Assembly: GCA_022571825.1 (NCBI GenBank)
Contig: JACZXC010000113.1
Location: 1 to 8,236 of the forward strand
DNA: 8,236 nucleotides
Origin: Myxococcales bacterium
GTDB lineage: Bacteria > Myxococcota_A > UBA9160 > SMWR01
Direction: 5' to 3'
A program made the position numbers and the translations under genes. This document shows positions 1 through 6,249 of the stretch, one piece after another (the stretch's first letter is position 1; every line of letters starts with the position of its first letter). The notes under the pieces were generated by a model, which was not told the DNA's origin, did no database searches, and was given only the letters and a program-made list of their open reading frames with translations.

Positions 1-392
1 CGTCGAAGATCATGCAGGAGCGGGCTCGCGCCAGCGAGAAGATCGAATTCGTCTGGAATTCGGTGGTGGACGAGGTGCTGGGCGACGAGTTCGTGACCGG
101 GGTTCGCGTTCGCCAGATGGAGACGAACCAGACGCGGGAGCTGCCGGTGGAGGCGCTTTTCATCGCCATCGGTCACCAACCGAACACCGAGCTGCTTCGG
201 GGCCAGCTCGAGCTCGATCCGGTGGGCTACATCAAGGTCGAGCCCGGGACGACTCGCACGTCGGTGGAAGGTGTCTTCGCCTGCGGCGACGCCATGGATC
301 CGACCTACCGCCAGGCGGTTACGGCCGCGGGAACTGGCTGCATGGCCGCGATCGATGCGGAACGCTGGTTGGCCGCACAGGGGATCGAATAG
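1..392 (+). CDS. trxB: Thioredoxin-disulfide reductase, C-terminal part (5' end outside window)
   Basis: The frame is open from the left edge (Ser-Lys-Ile from base 3, then Met at 12) and stops with TAG at 390-392, so about 129 residues of a protein usually near 310-330 are visible. The enzyme is a cytoplasmic FAD protein that uses NADPH to reduce thioredoxin. The visible part starts in the end of the NADPH domain (SKIMQERA, like the family's RASKIMQ) and returns to the FAD domain. FAD-domain marks are AIGHQPNTELL and the closing GVFACGDAMDP with YRQAVTAAGTGCMAAIDAE, which is close to the family consensus. The redox CxxC pair and the first FAD-binding glycine motif lie upstream, outside the window, so redox activity cannot be confirmed here. 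Other pyridine-nucleotide disulfide reductases share the fold, but the YRQAVTAAGTGCMAA stretch is typical of TrxB. It is 53 bases from the next gene on the same strand and could be co-transcribed with it. Confidence 0.92.
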   Translation, partial: SKIMQERARASEKIEFVWNSVVDEVLGDEFVTGVRVRQMETNQTRELPVEALFIAIGHQPNTELLRGQLELDPVGYIKVEPGTTRTSVEGVFACGDAMDPTYRQAVTAAGTGCMAAIDAERWLAAQGIE

Positions 393-432
393 ACCCGGAT
401 CGCCGCTCTTGTGCCCCCGTCGGACCGGGTTT
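391..432 (+). other. Weak stem-loop just after trxB
   Basis: Bases 391-398 (AGACCCGG) can pair with 425-432 (CCGGGTTT), including one G-T wobble, around a 26-base loop. The loop is long and only three T's follow the stem core, so this is at best a poor intrinsic terminator. It may equally be chance in GC-rich DNA. It lies in the short gap before the signalling gene, where it could affect read-through from trxB. Confidence 0.2.
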
Positions 433-445
433 AGGCTCCGATTTG

Positions 446-1513
446 ATGCCTCTTTCCAAGGACCGTCTCGAGCGACTGATCGCGCGCTCCACGGACATCG
501 TGGTCGCGACCGACCGCAAGGGGATGGTGATCTACTACAACGACGGCGCCACGCGCAGCCTGGGCTACACCCAGGACGAGATCCTCGGGAAGTTCGTTGT
601 TCAGCTGTATCCCGATTTCGACGAGGCGAAACGCGTGATGTCGGCGATGCGCGATCCCGGGAACGGGGGCCTCGGGATCGTGGAGACTTTCGAGACCACC
701 TACGTGTCGAAGTCAGAGCAGCGGATTCCCGTCGCGATCTCTGGCGCGATCACCTATGACGAGGGCGGAGACGAAGACGGCACCATCGGTTTCGCCAAGG
801 ACCTTCGTGAGCTCCGTCGCAAGGATCAGCTCGCGACCCTGGGTGAGGTCGCCGTGGGACTCTCCCACGAGATCAACAATCCCCTCGCGGTGATCCTCAA
901 CCAGATGGACCTCCTGGAGCGGGACATCGAAGCCCTGGCCGGCGATCGCGACAGCTCGGTCGAGGCCGAGCGTCTCTACGCGGTGCGCCGCGAGGTCTCG
1001 CGGGTCTCCGAAATTCTGGCCCGCCTGGGAGAAATGGCGGAGACGAAGCAGTACGAGACCATCGGGTACATCGGGCCGACCCGGATGATCGACCTGCGTA
1101 CCAAGCCTCCCTCGACCCCGGCGGACCCGCGGCTCCGCGGGCTGCGAATCCTGGTGGCGGACGACGACCTCGGCATCTGCCGCACCCTCAAAGAGATGCT
1201 CGAGGCGGACGGCTGCGTGGTCGATACCGCGGGCGACGGGGTGCAAGCGCTGGAGCGGATCGACTCGAAGCCCTTCGACATCGTTCTCTCCGACGTCGTC
1301 ATGCCCAACATGGACGGGTACGAGCTCTACTCCGCCATTCGCGAGCGCCACCCCGAGGTTTCCGTCTTGATGATGACCGCCTTCCACTACGACCGGGACC
1401 ACATCATCAAGCGCAGCCGAATCGAGGGCCTCGAGGGCGTGATCTTCAAGAAGCCCGTGGATCCCCAGCGCCTGCGCCAGGTCATCGCCGAGACCGCGCA
1501 CAAACGGAGCTGA
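446..1513 (+). CDS. PAS / histidine phospho-acceptor / receiver protein lacking the kinase ATPase domain
   Basis: A cytoplasmic two-component signalling protein of 355 residues with no signal peptide or membrane segment. Residues about 5-120 form a PAS sensor domain (DIVVATDRKGMVIYYN, then SLGYTQDEILGK). Residues about 126-200 form a HisKA-type dimerisation helix pair with an intact H-box, SHEINNPL, His141 being the expected phospho-acceptor. Residues about 234-350 form a receiver domain with the acidic cluster VADDD (239-241), phospho-acceptor Asp283 in LSDVVMP, Thr311 in MMTAF and Lys336 in FKKP. Only about 30 residues separate the helix pair from the receiver, so the HATPase_c domain (N, G1, F, G2 boxes, about 110 residues) is absent rather than frameshifted. 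It therefore probably cannot phosphorylate itself and may relay phosphate from a partner kinase, or be a regulatory scaffold. The start is ATG 446; a TTG codon at 443 is directly adjacent and possible. Only a weak AGG lies upstream. The signal, partner and output are unknown, and there is no DNA-binding domain. Confidence 0.88.
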   Translation: MPLSKDRLERLIARSTDIVVATDRKGMVIYYNDGATRSLGYTQDEILGKFVVQLYPDFDEAKRVMSAMRDPGNGGLGIVETFETTYVSKSEQRIPVAISGAITYDEGGDEDGTIGFAKDLRELRRKDQLATLGEVAVGLSHEINNPLAVILNQMDLLERDIEALAGDRDSSVEAERLYAVRREVSRVSEILARLGEMAETKQYETIGYIGPTRMIDLRTKPPSTPADPRLRGLRILVADDDLGICRTLKEMLEADGCVVDTAGDGVQALERIDSKPFDIVLSDVVMPNMDGYELYSAIRERHPEVSVLMMTAFHYDRDHIIKRSRIEGLEGVIFKKPVDPQRLRQVIAETAHKRS

Positions 1514-1550
1514 GGCCGAGATCTTCTACTTCCGCGGCCTTCGGCCTTGG
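1510..1550. terminator. Inverted repeat between convergent genes, possible weak terminator
   Basis: Bases 1510-1519 can pair with 1541-1550 as a ten-pair stem with two G-T wobbles (core AGGCCGA with TCGGCCT) around a 21-base loop. The left arm overlaps the TGA stop of the PAS/receiver gene. The right arm lies in a perfect tandem duplication of CGGCCTT (1535-1548), which also allows a small GGCC-TTC-GGCC hairpin (1536-1546). The position between two converging genes suits a shared terminator. Neither strand has a T-run after the stem, so intrinsic termination is doubtful. The rest of the gap to 1582 holds only short CAGCG repeats. Confidence 0.3.
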
Positions 1551-1582
1551 AGGTCTCCTAGCAGCGGTCTCAGCGACAGCGT

Positions 1583-2395
1583 TCAGCGAGTGCAAGGCCC
1601 GGCCAGGCTAGGCGGGACCCCGCCGAGAGCCGTCCTCGCCACGCAGACGCAGACGATCCGACGCGCACCGGAGCGTCGCAGGGTACGGGCGGCTTCGGCG
1701 AGAGTGCTCCCGGTCGTGACCACATCATCCACGAGCCAGACGTGGGGCGGAATCCGGCCCCGGGCGCGAAACGCTCCTCGGACGTTTCGTTGGCGCTCTT
1801 TCCTCGCGAGCCCCGTCTGGCTCGGCGTGTCGCGGATCCGCTCCAGGGCCACCGGGTCGACGCGAGTCCGCCGGTCGTGGGCCAGGACCCGAGCCAGACG
1901 GGCCGGGGGGTTGAACCCGCGCTGGCGGAGGCGGCGTGGGTGCAGGGGAACCGGAACGATCAAGTGGGGCGAAGGCCCCGAAACGCGGGCGGCGGATTCC
2001 CGGACCAGTTCGCGAACCACCGCCCAGGGGGCCGGATCGAGCCCACCGATTCCGGGCACCGGATACTTGAAGCGGTGAATCCAGTCCTCCACGTCACCGG
2101 CGAAGGCGACGGCGGCGATGCATGCGGCGAAGGGGCCGCTCGCGCCGATGCAGGTCGGGCACAAGCCGTCGGGATCCGTGGCGGGCACGGTCTGGCACAG
2201 CGCGCAGCCGTTGCGCGGGATCCGCAGCAGCCGCGCGTCGCAGCTCGGACACAGCGCAGACGCACTCCGCGGGCAAGCACCGCACGCCGCGCAGCTCGGA
2301 GGCAGCGCAAGATCCAGCAAGCCGGCGAAGCCGGCGCGCAGCCAGGCGAAGCCGGGAGCCAACGCTCCTCGAACGAAATCGAGCATGGAATTCAT
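1583..2395 (-). CDS. comF: ComF family phosphoribosyltransferase-like protein with zinc ribbons
   Basis: A 270-residue ComF-type protein, slightly longer than the usual 220-250. Four CxxC pairs near the N-terminus (C35/C38, C49/C52, C64/C67, C79/C82) fit two zinc-binding ribbons, after the family's LLDLALPPSCAAC entry. The phosphoribosyltransferase part has IVPVPLHPRRLRQRGFNP (146-163) and the PRPP loop VWLVDDVVTTGSTLAEA (219-235). In naturally competent bacteria ComF helps bring single-stranded DNA into the cytoplasm. Homologues are also common in species not known to be competent, and the substrate is not established. No other competence gene is visible. It follows gpmI by 26 bases on the same strand and is likely the last gene of the operon. 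The start is ATG 2395; Met4 at 2386 is an equally acceptable start, and neither has a strong ribosome binding site. Confidence 0.88.
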   Translation of the reverse strand: MNSMLDFVRGALAPGFAWLRAGFAGLLDLALPPSCAACGACPRSASALCPSCDARLLRIPRNGCALCQTVPATDPDGLCPTCIGASGPFAACIAAVAFAGDVEDWIHRFKYPVPGIGGLDPAPWAVVRELVRESAARVSGPSPHLIVPVPLHPRRLRQRGFNPPARLARVLAHDRRTRVDPVALERIRDTPSQTGLARKERQRNVRGAFRARGRIPPHVWLVDDVVTTGSTLAEAARTLRRSGARRIVCVCVARTALGGVPPSLAGPCTR

Positions 2396-2421
2396 CCGCG
2401 GGACCGATGCGTGGGGTCGGT

Positions 2422-3957
2422 CTATGGTTCCACGATCAACGAGTGGCCGGTCATTGCCTCGGGGGCCGGCATGCCGAGCAGCTCGAGAACCGTCGGGGCG
2501 AGGTCCGCGAGTCCTCCGTTTCGCAATCGGCGCCCCCCCGGGTTGCGGGTGATCCAGAAGATCGGAACCGGATTGGTCGTATGTGCGGTGTGGGGCCCTC
2601 CGGTCTCGGGATCGATCATCATCTCGCAGTTTCCGTGGTCGGCGGTGATCAACAGGGTGCCGCCGCGCGCGAGCACCCTTTCCGCGATCCGGTCGAGACC
2701 GCGGTCAATGGTTTCCACCGCCTTGGTCGCGGCGTCGAGAACGCCGGTGTGCCCCACCATGTCCGGGTTCGCGAAATTCAGCAGGACGAAGGCATAGTCC
2801 TCCTGATCCAGGCTGCGAAGCAGCTCCGTGGTAACCTCGACTGCGCTCATCTCGGGCTTGTGGTCGTAGGTGGCAATCCCCCGGGGGGACGCGATCAAGA
2901 CGCGGTCCTCGTTGGGGAACGGCTCTTCCAGTCCCCCATTGAAGAAGAAGGTGACGTGCGCGTACTTCTCAGTCTCGGCGATCCGCAGCTGGGCGAGACC
3001 CGCCCGGGCCACGACCTCGCCGAGGGTCCCGCGCTGCGGCTCCGCAGGAAAGGCCACGGGAAGGTCGTACTCGGCGTCGTACTCGGTGAAGGTGACGAAG
3101 ACCGAGGGCCGCACCACGCGGCTGCGCTCGAGTTCTCCCGCAAAGCGATCGGGCCGGACGTCGGTGATGGCGTTGGTGAGCTGACGCGCGCGGTCCGCGC
3201 GGAAGTTGAAGAAGATGACGGAGTCGCCGTCGCGCAGCGGAGCGCCACCGTCGATGACCGTCGGCTTCGCGAATTCGTCGCCCTCACCGCGGGCGTAAGC
3301 CGCTTCGACCGCCGCCACCGGGTCGGGAGCGGTCTCGCCCTCGCGATCCACGATCGCGCGGAACGCAGCGGCGACTCGCTCCCATCGCTTGTCCCGGTCC
3401 ATCGCGTAGTAGCGGCCGATCACGGTGGCCACCCGGCCCCCGGCGTTCTCGATCTGCGGCAACAGGTCGCGCACGTGGCCGAGTCCAGCGCGCGGTGAGG
3501 TGTCGCGTCCATCGAGGAAGCAGTGCAGATGGGGTCGGACGCCGCGGCGACGACAGTGCTCGAGGAGCGCCACCAGGTGGTCGATGTGACTGTGCACGCC
3601 GCCGTCGGAGACGAGGCCCATCAGGTGCAGCGTGTTTCCGTCGCGTGCGGCGAGATCCAGTGCGCCCGAAATCGCCGCATTGGTCTCCAGGTTGCCACGC
3701 GCGATTTCGTTGTGGATGCGCGTGATGCTCTGTTCGATGATTCGCCCGGCCCCCATGGTCATGTGGCCGACCTCGGAGTTTCCCATCTGTCGGGGCGGCA
3801 GTCCCACGGACTCCCCGGAGGTCTCGATGCGCGCCGTCGGAAACTCGCCCCGGGCACGGGCGAGGAAGGGTGTATGGGCGACCGCGGTGGCGTCGTTCGG
3901 GCCACCGTCGCCGATGCCAAAGCCGTCGAGAACGATGAGGAGCACCGGCTTGGTCAC
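2422..3957 (-). CDS. gpmI: 2,3-bisphosphoglycerate-independent phosphoglycerate mutase
   Basis: Interconverts 3-phosphoglycerate and 2-phosphoglycerate in glycolysis and gluconeogenesis, using a phosphoserine intermediate and two metal ions, usually manganese. At 511 residues it matches the usual length of about 510-515. Metal and catalytic residues are in place: Asp11 in VLDGFGIGD, catalytic Ser61 in QMGNSEVGHM, His122 in SDGGVHSH, Asp399 and His403 in NPDMVGH, Asp440-His441 in TADHGN, and His459 in HTAHTTNPVP. Substrate-site segments FLDGRDT, GRYYAMDRD and NFRADRARQ are also present. I chose GTG at 3955-3957 because it yields the canonical N-terminus (V/M)TKPVLLIVLDGFG and overlaps the rsfS stop as GTGA. 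An upstream in-frame ATG at 4014 would add 19 unlike residues that overlap rsfS. No clear ribosome binding site precedes the GTG, so translation probably depends on coupling to rsfS. Confidence 0.97.
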   Translation of the reverse strand: MTKPVLLIVLDGFGIGDGGPNDATAVAHTPFLARARGEFPTARIETSGESVGLPPRQMGNSEVGHMTMGAGRIIEQSITRIHNEIARGNLETNAAISGALDLAARDGNTLHLMGLVSDGGVHSHIDHLVALLEHCRRRGVRPHLHCFLDGRDTSPRAGLGHVRDLLPQIENAGGRVATVIGRYYAMDRDKRWERVAAAFRAIVDREGETAPDPVAAVEAAYARGEGDEFAKPTVIDGGAPLRDGDSVIFFNFRADRARQLTNAITDVRPDRFAGELERSRVVRPSVFVTFTEYDAEYDLPVAFPAEPQRGTLGEVVARAGLAQLRIAETEKYAHVTFFFNGGLEEPFPNEDRVLIASPRGIATYDHKPEMSAVEVTTELLRSLDQEDYAFVLLNFANPDMVGHTGVLDAATKAVETIDRGLDRIAERVLARGGTLLITADHGNCEMMIDPETGGPHTAHTTNPVPIFWITRNPGGRRLRNGGLADLAPTVLELLGMPAPEAMTGHSLIVEP

Positions 3958-4331
3958 TGGGTGACCCGTTCGGGGGAGGCGTCGAACAGTTCCAGTACCG
4001 GGGCCTCGCTCCACAGGCGCTCCAGGTCGTAGTGACGGCGAATCTCGGGCTGGAATACGTGGACGATCACGTCGCCGAGGTCCAGCAATACCCAGCGCCC
4101 CTCCTGGTAGCCTTCGATGCCCAAGGGCTTGTCTCCCAGGGCGAGAGCGGCCTCCTGGACGGCGTCGGCAATCGAACGGACCTGGCGGGTCGAACGGCCC
4201 GTCGCCAGCAGGAATACGTCGGCGAAGGACGCGAGGCCCCTCAGGTCGAGGGCGACCAGGCCCTCGGCCTTGCGGTCGAAGGCGGCCTCCGCCAGCCGGG
4301 CGGCCCTGACCAACGCATCCGGTCTTTTCAT
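3954..4331 (-). CDS. rsfS: Ribosomal silencing factor RsfS (Iojap/YbeB family)
   Basis: A 125-residue single-domain RsfS protein, close to the family length of 105-130. RsfS binds ribosomal protein uL14 on the large subunit and blocks joining of the 30S subunit, lowering translation when nutrients are scarce. Family marks are the DLRGLASFADVFLLATGRS core (residues 29-47), the helix TRQVRSIADAVQEA, GIEGYQEGRWVLLDLGDVIV (71-90) and HVFQPEIRRHYDLERLW. ATG 4331 was chosen because it overlaps the nadD stop as ATGA and gives the normal N-terminus (KRPDALVRAARLAEAAFDRKAE). The frame is open further upstream but there it runs through nadD. The stop overlaps the gpmI start as GTGA. In many bacteria the next gene is rlmH; it is missing here. 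Confidence 0.95.
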   Translation of the reverse strand: MKRPDALVRAARLAEAAFDRKAEGLVALDLRGLASFADVFLLATGRSTRQVRSIADAVQEAALALGDKPLGIEGYQEGRWVLLDLGDVIVHVFQPEIRRHYDLERLWSEAPVLELFDASPERVTQ

Positions 4332-4996
4332 CCCCGCGCGTAGACCCCGCTCTGCTGGACCGCGTCGATCACAACCTTCGGCAGGAGATAACGCACCGAG
4401 CGCCCGTCTCGCAGCCGCGCGCGAATATCCGAGGCGGACACATCCAGGGCTCGGATCTCCAGCAGTCGAATCCAGGTTCCGGCGCGGCGATGCCGCCCCG
4501 AGAGCCCGTCCGGGGCCAGATCCAGGTGGTCCCGGACGCACTTGGGGATCCAGTCCTCCAGGGTACCCGCTGGGGTGGGGGGGCGCGCGATCACGGCGAA
4601 GTGCGCAAGCTCGAACAGCGCCGCGGGCTCGCGCCAGGTTCCGACCTCGACGAACGCATCGTGGCCGATGGTGAACACCGGCGGTTCCCCCCCAGCTCGC
4701 GACCGGAGCACGCGCAGGGTGTCCACCGAGTAGGAGGATCCGCCTCGCTCGACCTCGATGGCATCGACCTCGAAGCGCGCATGATCGCGTAGGGCCGCCC
4801 GGACCCAAGCCAGGCGCTCTGCAGCCGGGGCGATGGGGTCCTCGTCGCTGCTCCGCTTATGCGGAGGCTGCGCGCTGGGCACGAAGATCATGCGCTGGAG
4901 GTCGAGCGCCTCGGTAACCTCTTCTGCGGCGCGAAGGTGCCCGAAGTGGATCGGATTGAAGGTTCCGCCGAAGATCCCGACGCGGGCCCCTCTCAT
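4328..4996 (-). CDS. nadD: Nicotinate-nucleotide adenylyltransferase NadD
   Basis: Joins nicotinate mononucleotide and ATP to give deamido-NAD and pyrophosphate, a shared step of de novo and salvage NAD synthesis. The 222-residue protein has the nucleotidyltransferase fold: VGIFGGTFNPIHFGHL (residues 6-21) carries the HxGH motif (His17, His20) that binds ATP phosphates, PPHK lies at 44-47, and SASDIRARL (187-195) matches the C-terminal SSTxIR motif. The family's FTIGHDAF and WREPAALFELAHFAVIARP segments are also present. The start is ATG 4996, which overlaps the proA stop as ATGA; starts further upstream would run through proA. No good Shine-Dalgarno sequence precedes it, so coupling to proA is likely. 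Adjacency of nadD and rsfS is seen in many bacteria. Confidence 0.96.
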   Translation of the reverse strand: MRGARVGIFGGTFNPIHFGHLRAAEEVTEALDLQRMIFVPSAQPPHKRSSDEDPIAPAAERLAWVRAALRDHARFEVDAIEVERGGSSYSVDTLRVLRSRAGGEPPVFTIGHDAFVEVGTWREPAALFELAHFAVIARPPTPAGTLEDWIPKCVRDHLDLAPDGLSGRHRRAGTWIRLLEIRALDVSASDIRARLRDGRSVRYLLPKVVIDAVQQSGVYARG

Positions 4997-6249
4997 TCGC
5001 GAAGCTGACCGTCTCCGTAGAGCACGAACTTGCGCGTGGTGAGTTCTTCCAATCCCATCGGTCCGAAGGCGTGAAGCTTGGAGGTCGAGATTCCGATCTC
5101 GGCTCCCAGCCCCAACCGGTACCCATCGGCAAACGCGGTCGAGCAGTTGACCCCCACCGTCGAGGAGTTCACCCGGCGAAGAAATTCCTGGCTGCTTCGG
5201 TAGTGCTCGGTGACGATTACCTCGGTGTGGTCGGAGCCGTAGCGACGGATGTGCTCGACCGCGGCGTCGAGGTCGTCGACGACCCGCACCGCTAGGACCG
5301 GACCGAGGAATTCCTCGTGCCAATCGGTTTCCCGGACCGGGATCGCGTCGCCGAAGACTTCGCAGGTGCGCGGGTCCCCGCGCAGCTCGACGCCCTCCTC
5401 GTGAAGCGCCTTGAGAACGCCCGGCAACACAGTCTGGGCAGCGTCGCGATGCACCAACAAAGTCTCGAGCCCGTTGCACACAGCCATCTGTCGGATCTTG
5501 GAGTCGACAACGATTCGTTTTGCCATCTCGGCGTCGGCGCTGGCGTCGATGAAGATGTGGCAGATACCGGCATCATGCTTGATCACCGGGATGCGTGAAT
5601 CCCGGTTTACCTTGCGAATCAGGCCGGGACCGCCGCGCGGAATGATCAGGTCGATACAGACCTCCTCGCGCAGAAGATGATCGATGGCCTCGCGGTCGGT
5701 CGTGGCCACGATGCTGACCGCGTCCTCCGGAACCCCGGTGTCCACGGCAGCGGCCCGTAGCTCCTCCGCCAGGGCCAGATTCGAGAGGATCGCCTCGGAG
5801 CCTCCGCGGAGGATGATGGCGTTGCCCGCCTTCACGCACAGCGCTGCCGCGTCGACGGTGACGTTGGGTCTCGACTCGTAGATAATCCCGATCACACCGA
5901 GGGGAATGCGCATGCGGCCGACCCGAAGACCGTTCGGGCGGGTCGACACCGACTCGATTCGCCCCACCGGGTCGGGGAGCGCGGCGACGTCGCGCAGACC
6001 CGCCAGCATGTCGCGCCACTTGGACTCCGCGAGCTCCAGGCGCTCGACCAGCGGTGCGGCGATGCCGCCGTCGGTCGCTGCGCGAAGATCCAGGGCGTTG
6101 GCGTCCTGTATTTTGGGCTTCGCGGTCTCGAGCCGGTCCGCGGCGCGGAGCAGCCACGCGTTCTTCTGTCGTGTCGACAGCTCGGCGGTTCGGTGCGACG
6201 CCTGCCGCGCCCGAAGCGCGAGTTCATGAATCTGGTTTCCGAGGCTCAT
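4993..6249 (-). CDS. proA: Glutamate-5-semialdehyde dehydrogenase (gamma-glutamyl phosphate reductase)
   Basis: Reduces gamma-glutamyl phosphate with NADPH to glutamate-5-semialdehyde, the second step of proline synthesis from glutamate. At 418 residues it is almost exactly the length of E. coli ProA. It belongs to the aldehyde dehydrogenase superfamily: IGIIYESRPNVTVDAAALC (120-138), ILRGGSEA, IPRGGPGL (203-210) and VIKHDAGICHIFID (222-235) are family segments. The expected catalytic cysteine is Cys258 in MAVCNGLETLLVH; the stretch just before it (SKIRQMAV) departs from the usual AKxxRPxx. The C-terminal part has NSSTVGVNCSTAFADGYRLGLGAEIGIS split across 361-388 and ends at QLRE. ATG 6249 overlaps the proB stop as ATGA and has GAGGAG three bases upstream. 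ProA often works with ProB to protect the unstable acyl phosphate, which fits their coupling here. Confidence 0.97.
   Translation of the reverse strand: MSLGNQIHELALRARQASHRTAELSTRQKNAWLLRAADRLETAKPKIQDANALDLRAATDGGIAAPLVERLELAESKWRDMLAGLRDVAALPDPVGRIESVSTRPNGLRVGRMRIPLGVIGIIYESRPNVTVDAAALCVKAGNAIILRGGSEAILSNLALAEELRAAAVDTGVPEDAVSIVATTDREAIDHLLREEVCIDLIIPRGGPGLIRKVNRDSRIPVIKHDAGICHIFIDASADAEMAKRIVVDSKIRQMAVCNGLETLLVHRDAAQTVLPGVLKALHEEGVELRGDPRTCEVFGDAIPVRETDWHEEFLGPVLAVRVVDDLDAAVEHIRRYGSDHTEVIVTEHYRSSQEFLRRVNSSTVGVNCSTAFADGYRLGLGAEIGISTSKLHAFGPMGLEELTTRKFVLYGDGQLRE

Noticed and set aside
409..435. A possible promoter before the PAS/receiver gene (TTGTGC, 15 bases, TTTAGG)
   Set aside because: Both boxes match the sigma-70 consensus poorly and the spacing is short, so it is not distinguishable from chance.
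713..1501. A 262-residue open frame on the - strand opposite the PAS/receiver gene
   Set aside because: It is a shadow of a well-supported gene, with Asp/His/Val-rich composition and no recognisable domain.
2324..2355. An 11-base direct repeat GGCGAAGCCGG in the comF N-terminal region
   Set aside because: It encodes similar Gly-Phe-Ala residues in a compositionally biased segment and looks like chance codon reuse.
2122..3498. A 458-residue open frame on the + strand across comF and gpmI
   Set aside because: It lies opposite two clearly recognised genes, has a low-complexity Arg/Gly-rich composition with no family motif, and is expected in GC-rich DNA where antisense frames lack stops.
3958..4014. 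A 19-residue N-terminal extension of GpmI from ATG 4014
   Set aside because: The extension is unlike the family, overlaps rsfS coding sequence, and the GTG at 3957 gives the canonical start and a GTGA overlap.
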